Origin: Rhizobium mesoamericanum STM3625
GTDB lineage: Bacteria; Pseudomonadota; Alphaproteobacteria; Rhizobiales; Rhizobiaceae
Direction: 5' to 3'
DNA: 64,000 bases
Assembly: GCF_000312665.1 (NCBI RefSeq)
Contig: NZ_HF536772.1
Span: 2,245,813-2,309,812 of the forward strand
Under the pieces are notes generated by a model. That model was given only the letters and a program-made list of their open reading frames with translations. It did no database searches and was not told the origin of the DNA. Shown piece after piece: positions 38,501 to 47,998 of this stretch. Within the stretch, counting starts at the first letter, position 1, and each line of letters starts with the position of its first letter. The position numbers were made by a program, and so were the translations under genes.

Positions 38501-39745
38501 CTACCAAACGAGATCCAGTCGGTCCAATCCGTGGAAATGATAGACGTCTTTTACGACGGGTGTCCTGGCAAGCCTCAACCCTGGCAGCCGCTTAAAGAGA
38601 ATTGGCAGGACGACGTTCAGCTCGAGCCGGGCCAGCGGCGCCCCAATGCAGAAGTGGATGCCAGCGCCAAAGGAGAGATTTGGAGCCTCGTTGCGGTCGG
38701 GCCTGAAGGTGAGTGGATCGCTGAATTTTGCAGGGTCGAGATTGGCGGCGGCTAGAATCAGGCTGACCTTGTCGCCTCGCTTGAACGAAATGCCATCGAT
38801 CTCGACCGGCTCCAACGCCCAGCGCTGAAAAATGTGAACCGGTGCGCAGATGCGCAGGGACTCTTCGATGGTTCGTTCGATCGTTGCCTCGTCCTTGAAA
38901 AGATCGGCCGGATCGCGCCCGCTGTCCAGGATGATGCGCACCGAATTGCCGATCTGGTGGACCGTCGCCTCATGACCGGCATTGAGAAGGACTATCGTCG
39001 TCGAAACGAGTTCATCCTCGGTCAGATACTGGCCCTTGTGTTCGGTATGGATCATGTGCGTCAGGAGGTCGTCCCGCGGGTTGGCGCGGCGCTCGGCGAT
39101 GACAGTCTTTACATAGTCCGAAAATTCCTTCGCAGCCCGCTCGGCGCCATCCTCGTCCTGTTGGGTGCGACCGAAGAGATACATGCGGATGTAAGCATGG
39201 GACCACTTCAGGAGCTGCGGCCCCATTTCCTCCGGAATGCCGATCATGCGGGCAATCATCGTCACGGGAATGATGTCGGCAAATGCTGAAAGCAGCTCGA
39301 CTTCGTTGTCCGTCTCAAAGCCGTCAATGAGCTTGTTGGCAAGCTCGGCAAGCTCTGGCTTCATCCTCTCCACGTGGCGGGAGACGAAAGCGCGATTGAC
39401 GAGCGTTCGCAGGCGCGTGTGCTCAGGCGGCTCCAGCTCGAGCAAGGAGTATCGTTCAGCAAGATCAAAATTCGCGACGTGCTGGTCCGGCTCTGGAAGG
39501 TCGAGTTCTTCGCGGCTTGCGATATGCAGGATCTGGCGGCCAAAACGACGATCGCGCAGCAGGCTGTTGACCTGGTCGTAGCCGGTGAAGAACCACTGCT
39601 TCTGCTGCTCCCAATAGAATGTGGGGCAGCGCGCGTGGAGAGCGGCGTAAACAGTGTTCGGATCACTGTAAAAGGCTGGATTGCTTGCGTCCAGGGAGAC
39701 GTGGCGTGTCGTGGCGTCGATGGAGAGAAAAGGTGGGATCATCAT
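38501..39745 (-). CDS. Cytochrome P450
   Basis: 414 aa soluble class I-type P450 from the ATG at 39745 (MMIPPFLSIDATTRHV). A longer frame to 40021 runs over the next gene and is rejected. The heme Cys366 is in SFGAGIHFCIGAPLARLEL. The ExxR motif is E295-R298 (EESLR). The I-helix reads NAGHEATVHQ (255-264), with Ala where many P450s have the second-position Thr. No ferredoxin gene is adjacent. Substrate is unknown. It lies 43 nt after the GGDEF gene on the same strand. Confidence 0.92.
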   Translation of the reverse strand: MMIPPFLSIDATTRHVSLDASNPAFYSDPNTVYAALHARCPTFYWEQQKQWFFTGYDQVNSLLRDRRFGRQILHIASREELDLPEPDQHVANFDLAERYSLLELEPPEHTRLRTLVNRAFVSRHVERMKPELAELANKLIDGFETDNEVELLSAFADIIPVTMIARMIGIPEEMGPQLLKWSHAYIRMYLFGRTQQDEDGAERAAKEFSDYVKTVIAERRANPRDDLLTHMIHTEHKGQYLTEDELVSTTIVLLNAGHEATVHQIGNSVRIILDSGRDPADLFKDEATIERTIEESLRICAPVHIFQRWALEPVEIDGISFKRGDKVSLILAAANLDPAKFSDPLTFRPDRNEAPNLSFGAGIHFCIGAPLARLELNVVLPILFKRLPGLRLARTPVVKDVYHFHGLDRLDLVW

Positions 39746-39788
39746 GTTTCGAGGATTAGCGGATTTGCCAAGCCTCGAAAAGATGGGG

Positions 39789-41039
39789 TCAACCTCTGGA
39801 TAAAGATCCGACGCGGCGGAGCGCGTGAATTTGGTCGTCGAGTGTGGGAACGAGCTCGCCACTTGTTTGATCCGGTTGCGGAGGGGGCGGAGCCGCAGCT
39901 TCGGCTTCACCGAAGATGACAGTGCAGTTGCGGCCGGCTGACTTGGCGGCATATAGCGCGCGATCGGCCGCTGAGACCAATTTATCTCGGTTGGCCTCAA
40001 GAGCCGAGGCAAGAGCGACACCGGTGCTGACGGTCGCCGGTATGATTGCCTCGCCAGTGCTCACTGGGACGCGACAGAACTCGGCGCGGATCGATTCCGC
40101 CAGTGCTTCCGCCTCGGTCTGGTCGGCCACCGTCGCGAAAGCGGCAAACTCCTCGCCGCCCATGCGCCCGAAGGCTCCATCAGGTACGAATTGGCGGGCC
40201 ATACGGGCAAATACCGTCAGTATGATGTCGCCAGCCTGGTGGCCGAAGCGGTCGTTGACGCGCTTGAAGTGGTCGAGGTCGAAGATCAGTACGGCAACCT
40301 GGCGGTTGTCTTGGAATGCGCTCTCCTGAATGGCGTCAAAGCGGCCGAAAAGCCCGCGACGGTTCAACACACCCGTCAGTGAATCGGTCAGGCTGAGCAT
40401 ACGAAGGTGCTTCTCCGATCGCTCCATGATGACTAGGCAAGTGAGGGCGCAGGCGAGGGTCAATAGGAAACCCGTTGCCATAGCGGCGGCGCCGGCGAAA
40501 TTGGCGGCTTCCGTGTCGGTTGGGCCGATCAGCGCCATCGCCATCGCCGTGCCGAACGAGAGCAGACTCTGAATAACAAAGATGGCGCCCAGTTTGCCTC
40601 GCGAGCTCTCATTACGCTGACCGGCCATGCAGACGGCCATTGCCAGCGCCGTCGCGCCGGTGGCCGAGGCCAGGTTATAAAGAATGACGCGATTGGCGTA
40701 GTCGTCGTTGACCCACGGCAGGAAGACGCCGCCCAGCCACACGAGGGGCGGCAGCAATGCCCACCATTCGAGCTTGCGGCGATCGAGCGCCAAGTATCCA
40801 GCAACCCACGCGCTTTGTCCGCAAAGCGCGATCGTGTTGCCGATCTCGATGGAGAAAATGCTGGGTATCTGCCCGCGCAGGGCAACCATTGCAAAACCCA
40901 CGCCGCTAAGAAGAAAGCCCATTCCCCAATAGAAATAGGCCTTGTTTCGGACATCGTGGCGCCAGGCCATGAAAGCTACCAGCGCGAGCGTCATGGCTTC
41001 CGAACACCAAATGGCTAATCCAGTCGTAACATTGAACAC
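39789..41039 (-). CDS. Membrane GGDEF diguanylate cyclase
   Basis: 416 aa, GTG start at 41039 with AAGGGG upstream. The N-terminal 200 residues hold about six or seven hydrophobic helices, a membrane sensor. The GGDEF domain (~215-375) has DSLTGVLNRRG, FDLDHFKRVND and the active-site GGEEF at 294-298, so c-di-GMP synthesis is expected. The RxxD inhibitory site that would sit five residues before GGEEF is not present. A Pro-rich segment precedes the C-terminal tail. Confidence 0.92.
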   Translation of the reverse strand: MFNVTTGLAIWCSEAMTLALVAFMAWRHDVRNKAYFYWGMGFLLSGVGFAMVALRGQIPSIFSIEIGNTIALCGQSAWVAGYLALDRRKLEWWALLPPLVWLGGVFLPWVNDDYANRVILYNLASATGATALAMAVCMAGQRNESSRGKLGAIFVIQSLLSFGTAMAMALIGPTDTEAANFAGAAAMATGFLLTLACALTCLVIMERSEKHLRMLSLTDSLTGVLNRRGLFGRFDAIQESAFQDNRQVAVLIFDLDHFKRVNDRFGHQAGDIILTVFARMARQFVPDGAFGRMGGEEFAAFATVADQTEAEALAESIRAEFCRVPVSTGEAIIPATVSTGVALASALEANRDKLVSAADRALYAAKSAGRNCTVIFGEAEAAAPPPPQPDQTSGELVPTLDDQIHALRRVGSLSRG

Positions 41040-41416
41040 GGCAATACCCCTTGCATTGCGCGCATTCTTTCGGAAGAAGCTGGCAACTTCATTAATTGCG
41101 CATGGTCGTCAGTGCATTTTTGTGCCGAGTTGTCGTTAGGCTTTCTGGTCTGTAAACGCAGCGCAGTCGCATGCGGATTCAGAGTTCGTTCATCCTGACA
41201 TTGACAAAAGCTGTGCGGGGGCGCGATCACCGCTCGCTCTTCGACGTTAATTGCGGGAATGAGCCCACATCGGCGAAAAGTTGTTCGCCTTGCGCCTGCT
41301 CCTCTTAACGTTATCCATCAGCGCGTCTTGAAGAGGAGGGCAGGGAAGCTCTATGTAGGGATAAGGCATTTTCTTTGATTCCCGGCCTAGCCGGCAGACG
41401 TTGACAAAGGACGCAC
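41040..41416. other. Divergent intergenic region, GGDEF / clpP
   Basis: 377 nt without a gene, expected to hold both promoters. A CTTGCG (41289-41294) and TTATCC (41311-41316) pair at 16-bp spacing is a weak candidate for clpP. A short palindrome CCGGC-CTA-GCCGG sits at 41382-41394. Confidence 0.35.
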
Positions 41417-42049
41417 ATGAGAAACCCAGTCGATACCGCTATGGCACTTGTGCCGATGGTCGTGGAACAGACCAATCGCGGTGAACGCTCCTACGACATC
41501 TATTCGCGCCTGCTCAAGGAACGCATCATCTTCCTGACTGGCCCGGTCGAGGATCATATGGCGACGCTCGTCTGCGCCCAGCTCCTCTTCCTCGAGGCCG
41601 AGAACCCGAAGAAGGAAATCGCGCTCTACATAAACTCGCCGGGCGGCGTCGTTACTGCCGGTATGGCAATCTACGACACGATGCAGTTCATCAAGCCTGC
41701 GGTCTCGACGCTCTGCATCGGGCAGGCCGCCTCGATGGGCTCGCTACTTCTAGCCGCCGGTCACAAGGACATGCGCTTTGCCACCCCGAATTCCCGTATC
41801 ATGGTGCATCAGCCTTCGGGCGGCTTCCAAGGTCAGGCATCGGACATCGAGCGTCACGCCCGCGATATTCTGAAGATGAAGCGCCGCCTCAATGAAGTTT
41901 ACGTCAAGCACACCGGCCGCACCTACGAGGAAGTCGAAAAAACCCTCGACCGCGACCACTTCATGGATGCGGACGAGGCTCAGACCTGGGGTGTCATCGA
42001 CAAGGTCCTGACGTCGCGCGTCGAGATGGAAGGCGATACCGCCCAGTGA
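41417..42049 (+). CDS. clpP: ATP-dependent Clp protease proteolytic subunit
   Basis: 210 aa serine protease forming the 14-mer that partners ClpX or ClpA. Catalytic Ser106 (GQAASMGS), His131 (MVHQPSGG) and Asp180 ([12 protein letters not shown]) are all present. The N-terminal propeptide-like [19 protein letters not shown] matches rhizobial ClpP. It is upstream of clpX, separated by 289 nt. Confidence 0.97.
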   Translation: MRNPVDTAMALVPMVVEQTNRGERSYDIYSRLLKERIIFLTGPVEDHMATLVCAQLLFLEAENPKKEIALYINSPGGVVTAGMAIYDTMQFIKPAVSTLCIGQAASMGSLLLAAGHKDMRFATPNSRIMVHQPSGGFQGQASDIERHARDILKMKRRLNEVYVKHTGRTYEEVEKTLDRDHFMDADEAQTWGVIDKVLTSRVEMEGDTAQ

Positions 42050-42145
42050 GAAGCCGGAATGGTGTTGTATTCGCCACAGTTCTATCTCATTTGTGATCGA
42101 ACAAGGGAAGAAACCCGTGGCGGGTACGGCGATCTCAAGTATTAA

Positions 42146-42173
42146 TGCTATGTTGAATTTTTATGACATAGCA
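42146..42173. repeat. Inverted repeat between clpP and clpX
   Basis: TGCTATGT (42146-42153) and ACATAGCA (42166-42173) form a perfect 8-bp dyad around a 12-nt AT-rich loop. It lacks a T-run, so a protein-binding site or weak processing hairpin is as likely as a terminator. The rest of the 289-nt gap has no gene. Confidence 0.5.
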
Positions 42174-42338
42174 TCGGCAGTCGAAGGGGAATTCGTTGCC
42201 GCCGGAGCCAGGACAGCTTAGTTTGGACCGGTTCGTACCCCTTAACGGCCTTGGCCGGCTGGGGCTCCAAGCGTGGAGCAGGCCAATGAGTGGACCGTAT
42301 TTTCACCTTGAAATGCGGCGTGCTGGAAGGAAAGTGAT

Positions 42339-43616
42339 ATGAGCAAGGTCAGCGGCAGCAACGGCGGCGACTCTAAAAACACCCTGTACTGCTCCTTCTG
42401 CGGAAAGAGCCAGCACGAAGTCCGGAAGCTGATTGCCGGACCGACGGTTTTCATTTGCGATGAATGCGTCGAATTGTGCATGGACATTATTCGCGAAGAG
42501 AACAAGTCCTCGATGGTCAAGTCCCGCGATGGCGTTCCTACGCCCCAGGACATCATCAAGGTTCTCGACGAATACGTCATCGGTCAGCGCCAGGCGAAGA
42601 AGATCCTGTCGGTCGCCGTTCACAACCATTACAAGCGCCTCGCGCATGCCACGAAGAACAGCGAAGTCGAACTGGCGAAGTCGAATATCATGCTGGTCGG
42701 CCCGACCGGTTGCGGCAAGACCTATCTTGCCCAGACGCTCGCTCGCATCATCGACGTTCCCTTCACCATGGCCGATGCGACAACGCTGACGGAAGCCGGC
42801 TATGTCGGTGAAGACGTCGAAAACATCATTTTGAAGTTGCTGCAGGCTGCCGACTACAACGTCGAGCGCGCCCAGCGCGGCATCGTCTACATCGACGAAG
42901 TCGACAAAATTTCACGTAAGTCCGACAACCCGTCGATCACGCGCGACGTTTCGGGCGAGGGCGTCCAGCAGGCGCTTCTGAAGATCATGGAAGGCACGGT
43001 TGCTTCCGTACCGCCACAGGGTGGCCGCAAGCATCCGCAGCAGGAATTCCTGCAGGTCGATACCACGAATATCCTGTTCATCTGCGGTGGCGCGTTCGCG
43101 GGCCTCGACAAGATCATTTCTGCCCGCGGCGAAAAGACCTCGATCGGCTTCGGCGCGACCGTCAAGGCTCCGGACGACCGACGCGTCGGCGAAGTCCTGC
43201 GCGAGCTGGAGCCGGAAGATCTGGTCAAGTTCGGCCTCATTCCTGAGTTCATTGGTCGTCTGCCGGTTCTGGCGACGCTCGAGGATCTCGACGAGGATGC
43301 GCTGATCCAGATCTTGTCCGAGCCGAAGAATGCCCTGATCAAGCAGTACCAGCGCCTGTTCGAGATGGAAGACGTGGAACTGACCTTCCATGAGGACGCA
43401 CTTCGCGAGATCGCCCGCAAGGCGATTATTCGCAAGACCGGTGCTCGCGGCCTTCGCTCGATCATGGAAAAGATCCTGCTCGACACGATGTTCGAACTGC
43501 CGGCGCTGGAAGGCGTCCGCGAGGTCGTCATCTCCGAGGAAGTGGCACGCGGCTCCGCCCGTCCGCTTTACATCTATGCCGATCGCCAGGACGAGAAGGC
43601 CAACGCTTCGGCGTGA
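42339..43616 (+). CDS. clpX: ATP-dependent Clp protease ATP-binding subunit ClpX
   Basis: 425 aa AAA+ unfoldase. The N-terminal zinc domain has Cys18, 21, 40 and 43. Walker A is GPTGCGKT (122-129). The pore loop and sensor regions include [18 protein letters not shown]. An IGF loop equivalent for ClpP docking reads SIGFGATV. It is preceded by clpP, and lon follows. Confidence 0.97.
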   Translation: MSKVSGSNGGDSKNTLYCSFCGKSQHEVRKLIAGPTVFICDECVELCMDIIREENKSSMVKSRDGVPTPQDIIKVLDEYVIGQRQAKKILSVAVHNHYKRLAHATKNSEVELAKSNIMLVGPTGCGKTYLAQTLARIIDVPFTMADATTLTEAGYVGEDVENIILKLLQAADYNVERAQRGIVYIDEVDKISRKSDNPSITRDVSGEGVQQALLKIMEGTVASVPPQGGRKHPQQEFLQVDTTNILFICGGAFAGLDKIISARGEKTSIGFGATVKAPDDRRVGEVLRELEPEDLVKFGLIPEFIGRLPVLATLEDLDEDALIQILSEPKNALIKQYQRLFEMEDVELTFHEDALREIARKAIIRKTGARGLRSIMEKILLDTMFELPALEGVREVVISEEVARGSARPLYIYADRQDEKANASA

Positions 43617-43652
43617 GGCATGATATCGTTAAGATACGAACCGTGAATTTTA

Positions 43653-43682
43653 GGGGCTTGCCGTTGGCAGGCCCCTTTCTAT
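43653..43682 (+). terminator. Terminator after clpX
   Basis: A 10-bp stem (43653-43662 with 43666-43675, one G-T pair) with a 3-nt loop, followed by TTTCTATTTC. Confidence 0.85.
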
Positions 43683-44026
43683 TTCAAAACCAGTGCACGA
43701 GCCTGATAAATCTTGCTAAAGAGGTCTGAAAGCGCCTCGGCTGCGGTTGCGGATTCCCACGTCCGTGGCAATTATGGAATGATTCCGTTGGTGTGTTTCG
43801 GTCTTATGTGTTAGCCGGCGCGGAAGTGGTAAGGGCCGGCCAAGCCAGGCGCTCCAGAGTGAAGGTGTTCCGTTGTCGCATAGCTGTCATGTCCAGGGGG
43901 GCACCGGCCATAGCGCAGCTTGAAAAGCATAGTCAGAACCTCCACTTGTAGTCTCAAGTGGAGTGCGGCCGGTTCTAGTGGCCGTACCAGAAGAGCCCGC
44001 CAACGGGACGATGGAAAGGAAATAAA
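43683..44026 (+). promoter_or_regulatory. lon upstream region with a 9-bp dyad
   Basis: No gene. CTCCACTTG (43940-43948) and CAAGTGGAG (43955-43963) form a perfect inverted repeat with a 6-nt centre about 65 nt before lon. A CTTGAA at 43919-43924 resembles the -35 of alphaproteobacterial heat-shock promoters, but no good -10 is found at the right distance. Confidence 0.45.
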
Positions 44027-46441
44027 ATGACGAAGAAAACGTCAGTTGCGAGCATTGCATATCCGGTTTTGCCCCTGCGCGACATCGTCGTCTTCCCGCA
44101 TATGATCGTGCCGCTATTTGTCGGCCGCGAGAAGTCGATCCGTGCGCTTGAGGAGGTCATGGGATCGGACAAGCAGATCATGCTCGTCACGCAGATCAAT
44201 GCGAGCGATGACGATCCAGAACCGTCGGCCATTCACAACGTCGGCACAGTCGCCAATGTATTGCAGTTGCTGAAGCTTCCCGATGGCACCGTCAAGGTTC
44301 TGGTCGAGGGTCGCGCGCGCGCCGAGATCGACGCTTACACCGCTCGCGAGGATTTCTACGAAGCCCTCGGTCATGTTCTCGAAGAGCCGCATGACGATCC
44401 TGTCGAGCTTGAAGCGCTCAGCCGCTCGGTGGTGTCGGAATTCGAGAGCTATGTAAAACTCAACAAGAAGATCTCGCCTGAGGTTGTTGGCGCAGCCAGC
44501 CAGATCGACGACTACTCGAAGCTTGCCGACACGGTCGCTTCGCACCTGTCGATCAAGATCACCGAGAAGCAAGAGATGCTGGAAACCACCAGCGTCAAGG
44601 CACGCCTGGAAAAGGCGCTCGGCTTCATGGAGGGCGAAATCTCGGTCCTTCAGGTCGAGAAGCGCATTCGCTCGCGCGTCAAGCGCCAGATGGAGAAGAC
44701 CCAGCGCGAGTATTACCTGAATGAGCAGATGAAGGCGATCCAGAAGGAGCTCGGCGACGGCGAGGAAGGCCGCGATGAGATGGCCGAACTGGAAGAACGC
44801 ATCGCCAAGACCAAGCTGTCCAAGGAAGCTAAGGAAAAGGCTGATGCTGAGCTGAAGAAGCTGCGCCAGATGAGCCCGATGTCGGCCGAAGCCACGGTGG
44901 TTCGCAACTACCTCGACTGGTTGCTCGGCATTCCGTGGGGTAAGAAGTCGAAGATCAAGTCGGATCTCAACAATGCTGAAAAGATCCTTGAAGCCGATCA
45001 CTTCGGTCTCGACAAGGTCAAGGAACGCATTGTCGAGTACCTGGCTGTTCAGGCTCGCGCGACGAAGATCAAAGGCCCGATCCTGTGCCTCGTCGGCCCT
45101 CCAGGCGTCGGCAAGACGTCGCTCGCCCAGTCTATCGCCAAGGCGACAGGCCGTGAGTATGTGCGCATGGCCCTCGGCGGCGTTCGCGACGAAGCTGAAA
45201 TCCGCGGCCATCGCCGCACCTACATCGGCTCTATGCCCGGTAAGGTCATCCAGTCGATGAAGAAGGCAAAGAAGTCCAACCCGCTTTTCCTGCTCGATGA
45301 AATCGACAAGATGGGCCAGGATTTCCGTGGCGATCCGTCCTCGGCGCTTCTCGAGGTGCTGGATCCGGCTCAGAACTCGACGTTCATGGATCACTACCTG
45401 GAAGTCGAATACGACCTGTCTGATGTGATGTTCATCACGACAGCGAACACGCTGAATATCCCTGCGCCCTTGATGGACCGCATGGAAGTCATCCGTATCG
45501 CTGGCTACACCGAAGACGAAAAGCGTGAGATCGCCAAGCGGCACCTGCTGCCGAAGGCCATCAAGGAACATGCACTGCAGCCGAGCGAATTCTCGGTCAG
45601 CGACGATGCACTGATGGCAATCAGCCAGCAGTACACCCGCGAAGCCGGTGTTCGTAACTTCGAACGCGAATTGATGAAGCTCGCCCGTAAGGCGGTCACC
45701 GAGATCATCAAGGGCAAGACGAAGTCGGTTCATGTCACCGCCGAAAACATCGATGACTATCTGGGCGTTCCGCGCTTCCGCCACGGCGAAGCAGAGCGTG
45801 AGGATCAGGTCGGCGTGGTAACGGGTCTGGCCTGGACGGAAGTCGGCGGCGAACTGCTGACGATCGAAGGCGTCATGATGCCGGGCAAGGGGCGGATGAC
45901 CGTGACCGGCAACCTTAAGGAAGTCATGAAGGAATCGATCTCCGCAGCGGCGTCTTATGTCCGCTCGCGCGCTGTCGATTTCGGCATTGAGCCGCCGCGC
46001 TTTGATAAGAGCGACATCCACGTGCACGTGCCGGAAGGTGCAACGCCGAAGGATGGTCCGTCCGCCGGTGTTGCCATGGCAACCGCGATTGTCTCGATCA
46101 TGACCGGCATCCCGGTCGACAAGAACGTGGCGATGACGGGTGAAATCACCCTTCGTGGTCGTGTTCTGCCGATCGGCGGCCTCAAGGAAAAGCTGCTGGC
46201 AGCGCTTCGCGGCGGCATCAAGAAGGTGCTGATTCCGGAAGAAAACGCCAAGGATCTGGCGGAGATTCCGGATAACGTGAAGAACAACATGGAGATCATC
46301 CCTGTGTCCCGTATGGGCGAGGTGATCAAGCATGCGCTGGTTCGCAGACCGGAAGCGATCGAATGGGATGGAACGGTGGAAACGCCTGTTATCGCCACGG
46401 TCGAAGGGCTCGACGAAACGGGTGCAACCATAGCTCACTGA
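44027..46441 (+). CDS. lon: ATP-dependent protease Lon
   Basis: 804 aa, full length. The N-terminal LON substrate domain ([20 protein letters not shown]) is followed by a coiled-coil and an AAA+ domain with Walker A GPPGVGKT near residue 356. The C-terminal protease domain has Ser ~678 ([12 protein letters not shown]) and Lys ~721 ([12 protein letters not shown]), the Ser-Lys dyad. It degrades misfolded and regulatory proteins. A terminator follows. Confidence 0.98.
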   Translation: MTKKTSVASIAYPVLPLRDIVVFPHMIVPLFVGREKSIRALEEVMGSDKQIMLVTQINASDDDPEPSAIHNVGTVANVLQLLKLPDGTVKVLVEGRARAEIDAYTAREDFYEALGHVLEEPHDDPVELEALSRSVVSEFESYVKLNKKISPEVVGAASQIDDYSKLADTVASHLSIKITEKQEMLETTSVKARLEKALGFMEGEISVLQVEKRIRSRVKRQMEKTQREYYLNEQMKAIQKELGDGEEGRDEMAELEERIAKTKLSKEAKEKADAELKKLRQMSPMSAEATVVRNYLDWLLGIPWGKKSKIKSDLNNAEKILEADHFGLDKVKERIVEYLAVQARATKIKGPILCLVGPPGVGKTSLAQSIAKATGREYVRMALGGVRDEAEIRGHRRTYIGSMPGKVIQSMKKAKKSNPLFLLDEIDKMGQDFRGDPSSALLEVLDPAQNSTFMDHYLEVEYDLSDVMFITTANTLNIPAPLMDRMEVIRIAGYTEDEKREIAKRHLLPKAIKEHALQPSEFSVSDDALMAISQQYTREAGVRNFERELMKLARKAVTEIIKGKTKSVHVTAENIDDYLGVPRFRHGEAEREDQVGVVTGLAWTEVGGELLTIEGVMMPGKGRMTVTGNLKEVMKESISAAASYVRSRAVDFGIEPPRFDKSDIHVHVPEGATPKDGPSAGVAMATAIVSIMTGIPVDKNVAMTGEITLRGRVLPIGGLKEKLLAALRGGIKKVLIPEENAKDLAEIPDNVKNNMEIIPVSRMGEVIKHALVRRPEAIEWDGTVETPVIATVEGLDETGATIAH

Positions 46442-46483
46442 GCTTTGTTTGCCACATTCGTGCCCAATTGCTTAAAAACCCTG

Positions 46484-46515
46484 AAAAGGCTGGTGTTTTC
46501 GCCAGCCTTTTTTTG
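46484..46515 (+). terminator. Terminator after lon
   Basis: A 10-bp stem AAAAGGCTGG (46484-46493) pairs with CCAGCCTTTT (46502-46511), running into a T-run. Confidence 0.88.
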
Positions 46516-46649
46516 TGAAATCGCCTTGCAGACTCTTGCATTTCCCTGATTTGCAGGGTCTTTGGGGTGCGGCGGGCCTGATGAACTCTATTCTGCGCCT
46601 TAGCTTATAGATTTGAGACGTTTCGAACCATTTAGAAAGGGGTGGAAAC

Positions 46650-46925
46650 ATGAACAAGAATGAACTCGTGTCCGCAGTTGCCGAAAAGGCAGGGCTTTCG
46701 AAGACCGACGCTGCTTCCGCAGTTGACGCTGTTTTTGAAGTCGTCCAGGCTGAACTGAAGGGCAAGGGCGACGTTCGCCTCGCTGGTTTCGGTAGCTTCA
46801 CCGTTTCCCATCGCGCTGCTACGAAGGGCCGCAATCCGTCTACCGGCGCAGAAGTCGATATTCCGGCTCGCAACGTGCCGAAGTTCACGCCCGGCAAGGG
46901 CCTGAAGGACGCAGTCAACGGCTGA
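46650..46925 (+). CDS. hupB: DNA-binding protein HU
   Basis: 91 aa nucleoid protein that binds and bends DNA non-specifically. MNKNELVSAVAEKAGLSKTD, GFGSFTVSHRAATKGRNPSTG and the conserved Pro in the DNA-wrapping arm are typical. GAAAGGGGTGG precedes the start. An HU gene just after lon is common in proteobacteria. Confidence 0.97.
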   Translation: MNKNELVSAVAEKAGLSKTDAASAVDAVFEVVQAELKGKGDVRLAGFGSFTVSHRAATKGRNPSTGAEVDIPARNVPKFTPGKGLKDAVNG

Positions 46926-46974
46926 TATGAGTTTTCTTGGCGGCCGGGCAACGAGACCGGCGGTACAAGTTTCG

Positions 46975-47004
46975 AAGGGTTCGGCCACTGCCGAACCCTT
47001 TTTG
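46975..47004 (+). terminator. Terminator after hupB
   Basis: A 10-bp stem AAGGGTTCGG (46975-46984) pairs with CCGAACCCTT (46991-47000) around a 6-nt loop, followed by a T-run. Confidence 0.88.
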
Positions 47005-47049
47005 CATCTCGGGGCAGCCTTGTCGGCACGCGAGGTATGTCTTACCAAA

Positions 47050-47196
47050 TGGCTGTTCTCATGGCGGGGCGAAAGTCCCCACCGGCGGTAAGAGTCTGGG
47101 CTCAACCCCGCGAACGCCTTTTGGCTGGTGCCGAAAGGGTCAGCAGATCCGGTGCAATCCGGAGCCGACGGTTACAGTCCGGATGAAAGAGAATGA
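47050..47196 (+). promoter_or_regulatory. FMN riboswitch (RFN element)
   Basis: The conserved core is present. TTCTC at 47056-47060 pairs with GAGAA near 47189-47193 (P1). GGGGCGAAAGTCCCC is followed by ACCGGCGGTAA, and the 3' half carries AGCAGATCCGGTG, CCGGAGCCGACGGTTA and GTCCGGATGAAAG. All these are hallmark segments of the FMN aptamer. Past P1, ATGAGCG (~47193) can pair with CGCTCAT about 40 nt later, a possible expression platform. In rhizobia this element is known to control ribN, a riboflavin transporter, and a broken ribN-like frame follows here. Confidence 0.93.
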
Positions 47197-47278
47197 GCGG
47201 AGCAGGCAAGGGCGGAAACTGTCCTAGCTGCCGTTCGCGCTCATGCGTCCTGATTTGTGTTGGGTTCGAAAGAAAAAC

Positions 47279-47866
47279 ATGAATCAGACTTCCCGTACAT
47301 ATTCTGCACCGCGAGCTATGGTCCGGTGCTGCGTGCATGATCGCTGCGGGCATAACCTTCTCGATTCTCAATGTCGTCACCCAATGGCTGACGCTGATGC
47401 TCGCTTTTCCCTCAGCTTCGGCAGCGTTCTGGCAATATGCTTTTGCTCTGATCTTCTCATTGCCCTTTCTTCGGCGCGTTGGCATTGGAGCCATGAGGAC
47501 GCGCTATGCCTGGCGTCACATCGCGCGCGTCGCCTTGGCGACTTTTGGCGTGACGACCTGGGTCGCGGGGCTTGCGTCCGTGCCGATCTGGCAGGCAATC
47601 GCTCTGGTGATGACGACCCCGTTCTTCATGATCATGGGTGCCGCGGTGAGCAGCGACCGCCACCGCTTCCTGGGAGCAATGATCTGCAGCCGTGGTCGGA
47701 TAGTTTCAGTTGGGCCGCGCTCCTGCCGATCCTTTCGGCCCTTCTGTGGTGCGCCTCATCGTTGATCACCAAGAGCCTTACCGGGGGTCGACCGGAGACC
47801 ATTACCGTCTGGCTTCTTGCGCTCCTGACGCCCGGCGACCGGCGACGGCTCATCTGTCACGGATAA
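47279..47866 (+). pseudogene. ribN: Decayed riboflavin transporter gene (ribN-like, EamA family)
   Basis: A RibN-like protein can be read only by changing frame. MNQTSRTYSAPRAM starts at 47279. An extra base near 47321-47324 moves the frame to MIAAGITFSILNVVTQW (from 47337). That frame ends its homology at GAMI, where one base appears missing near 47680. The original frame then resumes with LQPWSDSFSWAALLPILS and ITVWLLALLTP before stopping at 47866. A stretch of the middle loop is short, and the last third of the protein is absent. Single-base sequencing errors could explain the shifts but not the missing C-terminus. Confidence 0.8.
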
Positions 47867-47953
47867 AGATGGCGGGGAACGAGACGGGCGAAACTCTCTT
47901 CTTCCAGGTCACCCTCGTCGGCACGAACTAAGATTAGTTGCGCCACGAAACAG

Positions 47954-47980
47954 AATGGCCGGGTCTATGCCCGGCTATTC
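47954..47980. terminator. Terminator at the end of the ribN remnant
   Basis: A 10-bp stem (47954-47963 with 47970-47979, one G-T pair) with a 6-nt loop. It separates the remnant from the converging aldo/keto reductase gene. Confidence 0.7.
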
Positions 47981-47998
47981 TCGTGTCATTTGCCTACC

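Noticed and set aside
39746..40021. N-terminal extension of the P450 to 40021
   Set aside because: The added sequence overlaps the GGDEF gene in another frame and lacks P450 similarity; the Met at 39745 gives normal length.
43919..43940. Heat-shock (RpoH) promoter for lon
   Set aside because: CTTGAA is present, but no CCTAT-like -10 occurs at the right spacing.
44114..46438. 774-aa minus-strand frame across lon
   Set aside because: Antisense of lon in GC-rich DNA. It has no recognisable domain and overlaps the whole lon gene.
47243..47866. A 207-aa intact protein after the FMN riboswitch
   Set aside because: Only its last ~50 residues look like a RibN transporter; the middle is out of frame with the homologous segment, so it is not a real product.
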